A stretch of DNA of 64,000 bases, taken from NCBI RefSeq assembly GCF_020085105.1, contig NC_058046.1, forward strand, positions 25,858,675-25,922,674. The letters are read 5' to 3'. Source of the stretch: Siniperca chuatsi (Eukaryota > Chordata > Actinopteri > Centrarchiformes > Sinipercidae). Numbering within the stretch: position 1 is the first letter of the stretch; each line of letters opens with the position of its first letter. Below the pieces are notes generated by a model. It had not been told where the DNA came from. It made no database searches and saw only the letters and a list, made by a program, of their open reading frames with translations. A program made the translations under genes and the position numbers. Positions 35,701 through 46,788 of the stretch are shown here, in pieces.

Positions 35701-38700
35701 ACAGCCTGCAATCATTACACTTTTGGTTCAGTCTCCCCACTGTCATCAACCTTGCAGATAAATCCACAGTACGTACTGTTACATACTAGAGATGATTTGT
35801 CTACTGCAAATATGTCTGCTCTGCAGTGGTGGAATGTAACTAAGTACATTTACTTTCTTTCTTTTCATGCCGCTTTCTACTTTCTAGTAGCCAGTGAAAA
35901 CCATGTATCTCCAATTTGGTGATTGTGATTTGTTAATGTTTGTGATAAACTGAAGGATGAAGTGTCCCTTTTATGGGTTAAGAAAATTCTTCTACTTCTT
36001 AAGCTAAATAAACGATTTAAACCCCCCCACCCCATGGATTAACTGGAAAATGCATCGTCACAGAGATGAAAACAGGGCTGTTTTTCTGAGCTCATGAAAA
36101 GTTTTTTTTAGCGATACGTGGTTCTCACAGGATGGCAGCGCTACAAACAGATGATGATCTTATAGAATATGATGCATTGCTGTAGATTAAACTACCCACC
36201 AGTATATAAAGTAGTTAAAATTTGCTCAACCTTAAACATCTATAGCAGTAAAATGCAACATAGACATTAATGCAGCAGTAATATTAATCCAGACATCCAG
36301 ACACAACAGTGACAGGGAGCATTTTACTGTATAATGAGTACTTTTTACTTTTGATACTTTAAGTACATTTAGCTGATAATACTAACTTACTTTAACTTGT
36401 CTGCTCTGGAAAACAGAGCAAGCTTAGCCGCAGTAAGACAGAATACATGTGCGTCAATGAGAGGGACCCAGGTGGAATGGTGAGGTTACAGGGAGCAGAG
36501 GTGAAGAAGGTGCAGGACTTTAAGTACCTAGGGTCAACAGTTCAGAGCAATGGAGACTGTGGAAAAGAGGTGAAGAGGCGAGTGCAAGCAGGTTGGAACG
36601 GGTGGAGAAAAGTGTCAGGTGTGTTATGTGATAAAAGAGTATCAGCAAGAATGAAAGGAAAGGTGTTCAAGACGGTGGTGAGACCAGCGATGTTGTACAG
36701 CTTAGAGACAGCGGCACTGAAGAAAAGACAAGAGGCAGAGCTGGAGGTAGCAGAGCTTAAGATGTCGAGGTTCTCTTTGGGAGTGACGAGGATGGACAGG
36801 ATCAGGAATGAGTACATCAGAGGGACAGCTCATGTTAGATGTTTCAGAGATAAAGTCAGAGAGGCCAGATTGAGGTGGTTTGGACATGTTCAGAGGAGAG
36901 ATTGTGAATATATTGGTAGAAGGATGCTGAGGTTGGAGCTGCCAGGCAGGAGGTCTAGAGGAAGACCAAAGAGGAGATTTATGGATGTAGTGAGAGAGGA
37001 CATGAAGTTAATTGGTGTGAGTGAAGAGGATGCAGAGGACAGGGTTAGATGGAGGCACATGATTCGCTGTGGCGACCCCTGAAAGGAAACAGCTGAAAGG
37101 AAAAGAAGAAGAAGACTAACTTACTTTAACTTAAGTAAGGTTTTGAATGCAGGGCTTTTGCTTGTAGTGGAGTATTTTCACAGTGTGGTATTAGTACTTT
37201 TACTTAAGTAAAGGATCTGAATACCAACACTGCTGCTCTGGCAAAGCCAAGCCTTCAGCTACCATTCATCAGACTACCGCCATACAGTTTTATTTTCGTT
37301 AATGAGAAGGTTGGTATGTTAGCTAATGTGCACTGAATATTTCAGTTATTCAAGTTAAATAGAACTCAATAATGGTGTATACCGTAGTCTAAAGTCATTA
37401 AATTTGTACTTTTAAAAATTTGCATATACCCTGATCTCATTGGTTGCGCTTTGAAAGGTCAGTGGCAACCGAGGTCAAAGTTGAAATAATTTGAACTTTG
37501 AGTGCATCACTCAGTGGCAATTTTGAGCAGTGCGCCCCGCCAAGGGGCGCTTCCACCTAGTTGGGTGCCACCACTCTCCCCATAGGAAAACAATGGCACA
37601 GTCAGCGCAGAGTAGTTTTACTGCTGATCATGTGTGGGGGCCTTCAACAAGCACTGCACAGACACCAGTCACAAATAATCAAGAATTGGCATTTCTTGGC
37701 ATGTCATAATTAGGATAAACTTCTAAAACTGGTAGTCTTTAGAAACCTCCCTTCAGTGGCTTTGATAAACCTGCACAAGTAAAACTGTAACAGTGTATGT
37801 TATTTTTTGCTGACACTGGCTTTTGTTCTCATATGGGAAGGGTGCTCGCAAATGGCTTAGCAGTGACTGATTTGACCCAGACAGCCCGAGGAGTTTTTGG
37901 GAGTGTGTTATTGGGCTTCTGGGTTTGATTTATCTCTACATAAATAAAACATTTTGTAGTGTCAGCAATGGGGATAGAGATAGTCCAACACTAACTAGAC
38001 CATACTGTAAATTCAGTTGCTATTAATAATTGGTAAACTTGGCATTACTGTAGATGTGGTATCATCTCAAATGTAGTAAAATTATGGTTTTGATTGAATG
38101 GACTTTTTCTCTTGCTTTCGGGCAACCGCTTCTACTATTATTTCATGCTTTGTTGCTGTGAAATATGTTGGTATTCAGCCTTTCACACATTGGAAATGCT
38201 GTTTTACAATCTGTTGAAAAAATACAAACTGTTGCTGAAAACATAGCAGAAGGTGCGAGCACACAAAGAAGTCCTAATTTTTGGGGTTGTGGTTATTTGG
38301 TGTATTTTTAGTGTGCCTGTTGGTTCTCCACCAACTGAACCAACTGTTTTATGGTGGATCTCAGTATTTACACACACACACCTCAGTTTAATGGTAGAAT
38401 TGGGAAAAAATTGTATTGTTTTGGTGGAACAAAATTAGGAAAAGCTGCCATGTTGTCATGAGCTGCCAATTAAATGTTAGAGTCTTTTTACCTGGACTGT
38501 AATATTAGCTGCAAGTAAACTCTTGCTGTAGACTGTTTCGGTTTCACAGCCTGCAATCATTACACTTTTGGTTCAGTTTCCCCACTGTCATCAACCTTGC
38601 AGATAAACCCACAGTACCATATCTGCCCAACACCAAATGGCAGCAAGACAAAGGCAGCACCTAGCTGGTGAACATAGTGGAGCATTTATCAACTAAAGAA

Positions 38701-41700
38701 CCAGATATTTACCTCAGAAGTTGGTGGAGACCAAAACAGCTAGTGGGAAAGTGAAAATTGGGCTTATAGTCATCAGATGGACACAAACAAATGACTCCAA
38801 ATGAATGCTAATAGTGCTTGTGTCTGCTGGATGTGTAAATAGGCAACTGTTTGCTAACACGGTCACCATGTCATCTTGTTTCGACTGCGGAAAGCCAAAT
38901 GCTACACTGTCATCAAAGATAGTGTTGTAATGTCACCCACAGGTTAGCTCTGGCTGTAGACTACTCACAGGTGGATTTATGTGAGTAGACTAGGGAATGT
39001 TTTTATTATGAACCGTTTCCTGTAATGTGGGAAGTCTAAAAAATGCTGTGGTTAACTAGGAGGTGTCTTTTATCAACTTAACATTTCTGAATTGAACGGA
39101 TTTATTAATTAATCTTGTCCAAATGGGATTTAACATGATGTGTGGTTACATCCTGGTAAAATACGCCTTCTGATGCTTAAGTTTTTTATCATGTATGATT
39201 CTGTGGCAGCTGTGATAAACCTTCAGTCCCATGTAGGAAGAACACTGCAATCCCAGCACCTGAAGTGGACTTGCAGTTAAAATATGCCAAAAGACTGACA
39301 CTGAATGCCATGTCCATCTTGATTCCCCTCCAGACCTGTACTACGGTGGAGAAGCGTTCTCAGTGGAGCAGCCCCAGGCCTTCACATGTCCTTACTGTGG
39401 CAGGATGGGCTACACAGAGATCTCCCTGCAGGAGCACGTGGCTGCAGAGCACACAGAGACCTCCACAGAAGTGGTAAGTTGGTGCTGAAGCTTTCCACAC
39501 AACCATCTATGAAACTTTGACTAGATGTTTGCACAGATCTTAACACCTGGAAACATTTACGTTTGTGTTGATTTTTCCTCGCCTGCCTTAGAATGTTTTT
39601 CTCGATGGGGTAAATTGAATCAGTGTCTGAGAATGTCCCTCACATTAGAGGACCCTGTTGGTTTTGAAAATATGTTGTAGTATGTTTCCATCTTATTCGT
39701 CGTCTTGCTTCACAATGTCACAGTCAAAAACCTAGTTCTGATGTCAGCTTCTGACTCTGCAAGAAAAACTGAACTGCAAGTGATTTCAGGTAGACTGTGC
39801 AGCTCTATATATAGATGCTCACTGTTTTTATTCCAACACCAAGAAAACACTGGTTGTTTGAACTGCAGAGAAATATTTTAAAGAACCTTAGCCCATGTAC
39901 TGTACACTTTATTACTGCTGACCATTTTGACATTTTAGAACCATACGTAAATCAACTTGCAGATTCTTCAAACTTGCTTGAGAGAGGTCCAAACCATTAT
40001 AATGAAGTGTGTTGGGGTGGCACATTTAAATGCTGTTATTCAGATTGGAGAAATAATGTACCTACTCTGAAATTAGTGTTCATTTTGAAATTCTTTTTGG
40101 TTAGTCAAGGCGTATTAATTTACCACAGTGTGACTAATAGTTCTTTTAAACTTTAGTTATTTATTTGGTGTAGTTAAGTTACTTTGAAAATCAAGACCAT
40201 GTCCCAGGTTTCACTCGTGCATTCAAACACACTTCTCGCTGAGATGTTGTATAATGAACTACTATCTGTGAAATGTTTTCGTGCCTTCCTCTGTAGCGTT
40301 CAACAGAGTCATTGTCAGTCAAAGGTGTTGTCAAACTCAGTGAGTATTCATGAGTAAATGACTGTCAGGGTAGCCAATTAATGTCCAAGAGTGAATAACT
40401 TAGTTAGCGACTTGTTTCCCACTGCAGCAGACAGGCAGCAAGTGTCGTTTGAAAATCATAATGTAGTTCATGATCACAAATAGTCAAATAGTTTAGTTTG
40501 TCATGTTATGCTAGCCTTTAGGGTATGACAGTAAATCATTGTCCTTTTTTGAATGGGGGGGGAAAAAGGATGTTTGGCAAATACTACACCTTCCTGTTTT
40601 GTCAACGCGTTCAGCCTTTTAATACAAGAACCTAACAAAATCACATGATGCTTTTCACATGTCCATGGTACAACAGTACACCTCATACAGTGCATATGGA
40701 AAGTTTTCAGACCCTTTCAAGTTTTCCACATATTGTTATCTTTCAGTCTCCTCTTAAAATATATTCAATTAATTTTTTTTCTCATCAATCTACACACAGT
40801 ATTCCACAATGACAAAGCAAACACAGGTTTTTGGAGTGTTTTGTTTAATAAAAATAAAAGACTGAAGTAACACATTTCCATAAGTATTCAGACCCTTCAC
40901 TTAGTACTTGGTTAAAGCACCTTTGGCAGCAATGACAGCCTCAAGTCTTCTTGGAAATGATCCTACAAGCTTGGCACACCCTATTTTAGGAAGTTTCTCA
41001 TTCTTCTTGGTAGAATCATTCAGGCTCAACCAGGTTAGACGCGTCGGTGCACAGCCATTTTCAGATCTCTCCAGATGTACTCTATTGGGTTCAGGTCTAG
41101 ACTCTGGCTGGGCCACTCCAGGACTTTCACAGACTTTTCCCGAAGCAACTCCTGTTTTCTTGGCAGTATGCTTCGGGTCGTGGTCTTGTTGAAATGTAAA
41201 CCTTTGCCCCAGACTGAGATCCTTAGCACTCTGGAAAAGGTTTTCCCTCAGGACTGTTCTATATATTTTTCTGCATCCATCTTTCCCTCTATCCTGACTA
41301 GTCTCCCAGTTGGTGTCGCAGAAATACATCGCCACAGTATGATGCTGCCACCATTGTGTTTGACTGTAGGGATGGTATAAGGTGATTCTCAGTGCCTGGT
41401 TTCCTCCACACATGTTGGGAATTGTGGCCAAATAGTTCAATCTTCATTTCATCAGACCAGAGGATTTTGCTTCTCATGGTCTGAGAGTTGTTTTGGCAAA
41501 CTCCCAGCAGGCTATCATGTGCTTCTGTCTGGCCACTCCCCTATAAAGGCCTGATTGGTGGAGTGCTGCACTGATGGTTGCCCTTCTGTAAGGTTCACCC
41601 AGCTCCACAAAGTAACTCTGGATCTCATTCACAGTGACCATTGGGTTCTTGGTTACCTGTCTGACCAAGGCCCTTCGTCTCTGATTGCTCAGTTTGGCTG

Positions 41701-44700
41701 GGTGGCCAGATCTAGGAAGACTGTTGGTGGTTCCAAACGTCTTCGATTTGAGAATGATGGAGGCTACCGTGCTCTTGGGCACTTTAAATGCTGCAGAATT
41801 TTTCTTGTATCCTTCCCCAGATCTGTGCCTTGACACAATCCTGTTTCGCAGGTCTATGGACAGTTCTTTCGACTTTGTGGCTTGCTTTTCACTCTGACAT
41901 AACACCATCAACTGTGAGACCTTATATAGACAGGTCTGTGCCTTTCCTAATTCTGTCCAATGAATTCAATTAGGCACAGGTGGACGCCAAACACGTTATA
42001 GAAGCATCTCAAGGACCATTAGAAGTAGGATGCGCCTGTTTTTGCTTTGTCATTGTGGAGTATTGTGTGTAGATTGAGGAAAAAAATTAATCAATTTTAA
42101 GAGTCTGTAACAACAATGTGGAAAACTTAAACTTTATGTATGCACTGTATGTCATTCTGTTTGGCAGCTGACTATCAAACTGTTGATGGCGAAGCTTCCA
42201 CCAGCAAATTAACTCACCAAACTATCAAACATTTAAAATCAATCCGTGCATCAGCTTCACTTCATACCTGTTTTTACACACTCAGCACAGAGCTAGAGCT
42301 TTCCTGAGATTGCATCTCTTCATGTTTAAATACAGCATTTGTACAGTACATATTTACCATTCTCAGTGCTGAGGACCCAGCACCAACGTTGAATGTGCAC
42401 TGTGTATGTGTGATGATATTAATGTGTCCGCTCTCTCTTCCCGCCCTCTAGATCTGCCCCATATGTGCAGCGCTGCCAGGTGGGGACCCGAATCATGTGA
42501 CAGATGACTTTGCTGCTCATCTCACACTTGAACACAGAGCACCCAGAGACTTGATATCCTTTTCAAGTAGCAGCCCCACAGACATGACCATAACCTCGCT
42601 GCAATATTGACTAAGAGAATAAGTTGAATTTGTGTTTCGGTCAGTTGTGTGAAGAGAAGCAGATATTTCAAGGTTTCTGTGCTGAAACTATTCAGATATT
42701 TATGCTTATTCTACGTGAAAAAAAGTGATGCAGTTTGTGTCATCCAGATTGCTTTGTGATTTTGAAGATTAGCGCACCAGGGAGGCGTCTGTTCACTGAA
42801 ACTGACATTTGTTGACATTTTGTTAATAACATTAAAGCCTCCTTTGGTAGTTTTCCAAATCACCATGACAGGTGAATATCAATGAGGTAAGAATATGCAC
42901 AGTAATGATTTCATGGCTGTTTTAAACTAAATTATGTGTCTCATGTCATTGCGAAAAACTCAAGTAAGGGGGCTTCACTCAGATTGATCAGTTGGTTGCC
43001 ACTGGTTTGGTGCATAGAGTGGAGGCTAAGTTGTCCTTATTCTCCTCCTTTGAGATTCACTTGTTTTTGGGCTATTCCCAAGGTGTTAAAGGTACCTAGT
43101 GGTCATATTGACCCCCTGTGTTATTGTAGTTCTGATGGATTGTAGGGATGTAGCAGTCCAATCTGGAACCAAACTGACGGTGATACTGACCTGATTAAGC
43201 AGATCGGGTATCGGCTGTGATGTGACCAATCCACATTACAAACTTCGTACAGTTTCTTCGTCATTATAAAATTTATTCTTTCCACTATTATATTTATTTA
43301 GTCACACCAGGCCACCAACTCAGTTTTAGTGTCTCAACAATCCCTGGCCCCATGCAGAGGGTAAAACTGAGTTTTACCCAGTGAGGTAAACATATTTTAG
43401 ATTTAGGAAAAAGAGAGCATTGGTACTTGGTATTAACAGAGAGCTGACGTATTGTAATTGGTATCTGGAGAGAACAAGCTGAATCGGTGCATCCCTAATG
43501 GTTTGTATTGTTTTTATCACCTGTTCTACTGGTATGTCATAAGCACTGCAGTGAGGTGACGCACATTGCTGCCAACTGCAGAAGGCAGTAACAGTTGGCA
43601 CAAAAAGTAGTAATGTACCAATAAAAGTGAAGACTGCAAGCAATGTAAACAATGCAGGCCAAAAAACAAACAGTTGGAGTGTTTTATTAGAGAGAAACAC
43701 ATTGACATGTGATTCAGTTTGAATCAAACCAGTTGGGAAGATGGCAACTCAAGCAGAGGACAATTTTCTAAGGGAAAAAAGAAAGAGGAATGGTCTTATA
43801 TGTTACTAAATTACTATGGAATCTCATTAGAACTTCGGGCTCTGCTGAAGTGTATTAGTCAATTATATTAGATTATATAGAAATGCACACTTCTCCTCAT
43901 TCCTTTTGAGGTTGAAAATACAGTTCATGTAGGAATTAACCTACATGTAATTACAAGTTGTTCCGGAGAGTGCTCAAGGATTTCTAAGGTAGTGAGCATT
44001 AAATTTTAATTATTTATCAAACTGTGTGAAGGGTTGAAATGACAGCATCTGCTTTTGCCTGTCAGGAGGAACCAGCTGACGTACTTTGTGTGAGTTGTAC
44101 TCAGAGATAGACTCAGAGGACTGACGACAGTAGCCTGGCAGTCTATTTATAGAGTACTTTGAATGTGAAAGTGGAGAAAACAAAAGATGCAAAAATCCAG
44201 TTAAATGAAACACAGACAGAACAAGTGCATCTTAAGCTCCACAAAATGAGCTTTTGTTTGTGGGTGTACCCAGTGTGGTGTCTTATGTGTGGGTTCATGG
44301 TGAAATAAGAACATCATGCAGATATGGTACCAGATTGCAGCTGGTTCAGAAGGCCTGAGTGTGTAGAGTGAGAATGAGGTGTAGCACCATTGCGCTCTTG
44401 ACGTGTTCCTTAACGGCAAGCATCACGATGAGTCCAGTGGGGTGCGGCATGTGAGGAGGATGTTTCACCCTGGGCGTGGGCTGGGGGGTCCCCGAGCCCG
44501 CAGGTCTAACATGCACTTCACCAGCAGCACCACAGGGGGGCTCTCCACCAGTCAGAGCTCTTCACAGAGCTCCAACTACAGCAGAGAGGCCATGGACCCC
44601 ATAGCAGGTCAGTCACACAACACACATATATGGAGGAGTCATGGGTACATGGTAAACACATGTATGATACAGACTCCCTCTGAGGGACATAGTTGCAGAA

Positions 44701-46788
44701 GAAGAGGCTGTGGAGCCTGATGTAGGTCAGACAAAAATTAACTATATTCTTGTTATAAATACAGTCAGGCAGAAAACAGTGATTTTCTTGTTATTTATTT
44801 GTAATTCAGTATCACCCAGCTGCAACTACAGGAGGTCCGGCACACACAACACTGGTGCTCAGTACTAAATCAGGTGTGTAAATAGACACATTTAATAAGT
44901 TGGCTTCATATAAATTGTTTGTCACACAAACAGATAAATTGCCTGCAGTAGGATAAATATTAAACATGCCTCATCAGTATTTCAGTGTGCACTTACAGGT
45001 AGTCTGGGTAGTACAGGAATGTGTGGGCAGAGTTGTTGCTGTGGCAATTCCTCATTTATCCTGTTCCCAATTTTAATCTGGTTCAGTGCTTGGCATTCGC
45101 CATGTCAGCTCCAGCTGTGCCATAATGAGGGTCCCTGTTCAGTCTGCTTCACAAACAGGGCACCGGCCTCCCCTCTAGTGACCCGCTGTACCTGCTGGGC
45201 CGCTGACCCAACTGGTTGAGTTTTAGCCTAAAACCCTCTCTGCTGAGGGTCTTATCGTACTGTACATGTGTGTCTTTTGAGTTATAGTGCTGTATATTTT
45301 TGATCGTGGATCAGAGGCTGCGCAGCTACTATATTGTTCTGGTTTTAGTTCTGTGACAGTATAGCTCATAAAAGCTAGTTTTTAGACATAAACCATGTGA
45401 CATGTTAATATTTCCTTCTTACTTTAAATTGACAAAACAAATTCTTAAAAAGGTTGTATTATTTTGAACTATCATTAGTTTGCATGATCTGCATTAAATA
45501 TCGTTATCATGAGAGCCTACTGTCTGGTAAACTAGTGTACTGAGCCTTCTGGTTGGAGTGGAGGTGGTGCAGGAGTGTAGCAAAGGACTGAGTTGACAAA
45601 CTCTTTGCTCCTTGATTCTGACATTAAGTCCTTGTCTTCTCATTCCTGTTCCTGCAGAGCTTCTGTCCCAGTTGTCGGGGGTGCGGCGTTCGGCGGGTGG
45701 CCAGCTCAGCTCAGGCCCCTCGGCCTCCCAGCTCCAACAGCTTCAGATGCAACTCCAGTTGGAGCGCCAGCAGGCCCAGGCGGCGCGTCAGCAGTTGGAG
45801 ACGGCCCGAAACGCCACCCGGGGTGGCGGCCGAGCCAATGCAATCCTCAATACTAATTCAGCCGCCGCAAACCCCAACCTCAGCGCCAACCACAATACCA
45901 ACCCCAGTCCCAACCCGGGTCCACCTGAGTCCAACACACAGCATTCTGCACATAGCTCCCAGTTTCTACTCAGCAGGTGGGACTGTAGCTATTATGTTTT
46001 GCATCTACTTTAAATGTCTTTACTTTAAAGATCCCCTCCACTCAAAAATGTTTTGTTTATTGCCAATCTCAGTTTAAGGTGTATATCTGCAAGCACGATT
46101 TGTGACATCACAAATTTGTGTGATGTGAAAGTTTGAAACCTCCACTACACATACTGAGAGTGGACCTCTCAGTGAAGTACTCATCTTGTGTCCAGCAGTT
46201 AAACTTTAGAAATTAACAATATTTGATAGATTGTGGATTTTTCAATGAGGGAGAAGTAGATGTAATTTCTAAAGCATTTTAAGAGTATTTTTATGTCTTA
46301 AAACATGTCTGGAGGTAATCTTTAAGCTGTTTTTTAAAATGTATTTTATTTTTTTATTCTCTGTCACCTGATTTGTCATCCATCTGTCTTCCTCTTATTA
46401 TTATCAACTGTTCCACGTCTCACCTTTTTGTCTCATTACTGTTCAATCGCTCTCCCGCAGGCTGAGCGAACCGCGGCTGTCTGAGGCAGAGCGGCAGGCG
46501 TGCGAGGCCCAGTGGGCCGACAGGAGCCTGTTTGTGACGGAGCTGCTGCTGTCCACGCTGCTGCCCGACGAGGATGCCTCGGCCTCCTCCTCCGAGGACG
46601 AGGACGACTGTCACGGCTTGTTGCGGAATTTCGCTGACTTCAAGGCCATGGGCTGTGTTGAGGTCATGACCTTGGACGTGGCACTGGAGAACCTCAACCT
46701 CAAGGAGACGACCCCGGCTACCAAGACGACGAAAACGACGACTAAAACGGCACCAACGAAGAAAGAGCCTCCTGCACCGCCCCTTTGA
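32718..46788 (+). CDS. kcmf1: KCMF1 E3 ubiquitin ligase, complete
   Basis: KCMF1 is a RING-less zinc-finger E3 ubiquitin ligase that works with UBR4 in quality control and stress-response silencing. Exons are 32718-32733, 34663-34830, 39334-39473, 42452-42553, 44427-44607, 45658-45976 and 46461-46788. They total 1254 nt, or 417 residues. Residues 9-50 form a ZZ finger (Cys9, 12, 24, 27, 33, 36; His46, 50). A C2H2 pair follows at Cys80, Cys83, His96, His101, and a Di19-like C-x2-C unit at Cys110/113 with His131/136. Next come a Gly/Ser region, a Gln-rich coiled coil near 215-250, an Asn/Pro-rich linker and an acidic segment. The first 200 residues are nearly identical to the human protein (381 aa as I recall). 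The extra length is in the Asn/Pro linker and a Thr/Lys tail. Intron 4 is AT-AC U12-type. The start has A at -3. Confidence 0.96.
32805..33475. repeat. cluster of AACGTTAGC / GCTAGC palindromic motifs
   Basis: Start of kcmf1 intron 1: GCTAGCTAACGTTAGCTAGC near 32810, GTTAACGTTAGCTAA near 33037, GCTAGCTAGACTGCTAGC near 33057, GTAACGTTAA near 33080, GTTAACGTTAACG near 33102 and GCTAACGGTTAAGCTAACGG near 33443. The density is far above the rest of the window. Confidence 0.8.
34663..34830 (+). CDS. kcmf1: kcmf1 exon 2 (ZZ zinc finger)
   Basis: 168 nt encoding [19 protein letters not shown] through the eight zinc ligands of the ZZ finger and ending ILTRVDF. The acceptor is TCCTTCAG and the donor GTAAG. 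Confidence 0.96.
35687..35772 (+). repeat. 86-bp segment duplicated at 38532-38617
   Basis: The two copies differ at two positions in 86 and have no length difference. They lie 2.8 kb apart in the same orientation in kcmf1 intron 2. Confidence 0.85.
35824..37232. mobile_element. hAT-like MITE, interrupted by a LINE
   Basis: Starts CAGTGGTGGAATGTAAC and ends CAACACTG. It is flanked by the perfect 8-bp duplication CTGCTCTG (35816-35823 and 37233-37240), the target-site length of hAT elements. The sequence AAGTACATTTACT and TTTTACTTAAGTAAAGGATC is shared with the copy at 58182-58553. It lies in kcmf1 intron 2. Confidence 0.85.
36399..37114 (+). mobile_element. 5'-truncated non-LTR retrotransposon (LINE) fragment
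   Basis: The 3' end of a LINE is flanked by a perfect 18-bp target duplication (36381-36398 and 37115-37132, ACTAACTTACTTTAACTT). It ends in an AGAAGAAGAAG-type tail. An open frame of 211 codons at 36447-37082 encodes the region downstream of the reverse transcriptase core ([35 protein letters not shown]). The clade could be RTE- or L2-like; I cannot settle it. Confidence 0.88.
38532..38862 (+). repeat. dispersed repeat, copy 2, in kcmf1 intron 2
   Basis: Positions 38532-38617 match 35687-35772 at 84 of 86 bases. The rest (38650-38862) matches 9786-9950 in reverse complement. Together this suggests one longer repeat family. Confidence 0.65.
39334..39473 (+). CDS. kcmf1: kcmf1 exon 3 (C2H2 finger)
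   Basis: 140 nt encoding [15 protein letters not shown], then [13 protein letters not shown] and LQEHVAAEH, a C2H2-type finger. It ends phase 0 after Val108 with donor GTAAG. Confidence 0.96.
40688..42147 (-). mobile_element. Tc1-like DNA transposon
   Basis: The terminal inverted repeats begin CAGTGCATA at both ends and are flanked by TA duplications (40686-40687 and 42148-42149). The element is about 1460 bp, the usual size for the family, and sits antisense in kcmf1 intron 3. It encodes a decayed transposase. Confidence 0.93.
40901..41911 (-). pseudogene. Tc1-like transposase, frameshifted
   Basis: The N-terminal 145-codon part (41911-41474) carries the paired helix-turn-helix DNA-binding region ([36 protein letters not shown]). 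The catalytic part is broken over two frames: [12 protein letters not shown] lies in one and [11 protein letters not shown] in another. With frameshifts and lost continuity it cannot make active transposase. Cut-and-paste mobilisation at TA sites is the family function. Confidence 0.88.
42452..42553 (+). CDS. kcmf1: kcmf1 exon 4 (second Di19-like unit), U12 donor
   Basis: 102 nt encoding [19 protein letters not shown] to EHRAPRDL. The exon is followed by ATATCCTTTT, the U12 AT-AC donor, not GT. Reading on would give a stop after about 19 intronic codons. Confidence 0.95.
43143..43497. mobile_element. hAT-like MITE in kcmf1 intron 4
   Basis: Ends are TAGGGATG and CATCCCTA (8-bp perfect inverted termini). 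The flanks are ATGGATTG and ATGGTTTG, a 7-of-8 target duplication. The interior resembles the common fish repeat that starts GGGATGCACCGATTCAG on the other strand. Confidence 0.7.
44406..44414 (+). promoter_or_regulatory. U12 branch-point element of kcmf1 intron 4
   Basis: TTCCTTAAC is a perfect match to the U12 snRNA-pairing branch consensus TTCCTTRAY, 12-13 nt from the AC splice acceptor. Confidence 0.92.
44427..44607 (+). CDS. kcmf1: kcmf1 exon 5
   Basis: 181 nt starting [18 protein letters not shown] after the AC acceptor and running through a Ser-rich segment to EAMDPIA plus one base. The donor is GTCAGT. Confidence 0.95.
45658..45976 (+). CDS. kcmf1: kcmf1 exon 6 (coiled coil, Asn/Pro linker)
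   Basis: 319 nt. It encodes [19 protein letters not shown], then a Gln/Leu-rich helix ([15 protein letters not shown]), then a Gly-rich and Asn/Pro/Ser-rich low-complexity linker that is longer than in human KCMF1. The donor is GTGGG. Confidence 0.94.
46461..46788 (+). CDS. kcmf1: kcmf1 exon 7 and stop
   Basis: Encodes [27 protein letters not shown], an acidic Ser/Glu/Asp run, and [20 protein letters not shown] Thr/Lys-rich tail precedes the conserved Pro-rich end (PPAPPL) and TGA. Confidence 0.95.

Larger units (their letters stand above)
34831..39333 (+). other. kcmf1: kcmf1 intron 2
   Basis: 4503-bp GT-AG intron that holds the MITE/LINE nest (35824-37232), the two 86-bp duplicates and a dispersed repeat. 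No exon between exons 2 and 3 is needed for the protein. Confidence 0.85.
42554..44426 (+). other. kcmf1: kcmf1 intron 4, AT-AC U12-type intron
   Basis: The donor ATATCCTTTT fits the U12 AT-AC consensus. The branch element TTCCTTAAC is at 44406-44414, and the intron ends in CAC at 44426, about 13 nt after the branch adenosine. Joining the exons at these sites gives [13 protein letters not shown], which agrees with the human protein. The intron contains a hAT-like MITE. Confidence 0.93.

Noticed and set aside
42554..42610. Retention of kcmf1 intron 4 to a stop after about 19 codons, or a cryptic GT at 42575
   Set aside because: The U12 donor, branch and acceptor are perfect and the joined protein matches the known family exactly.
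45593..46077. Two further plus-strand frames over kcmf1 exon 6
   Set aside because: Shadow frames in GC-rich coding sequence. The frame at 45658-45976 matches KCMF1.
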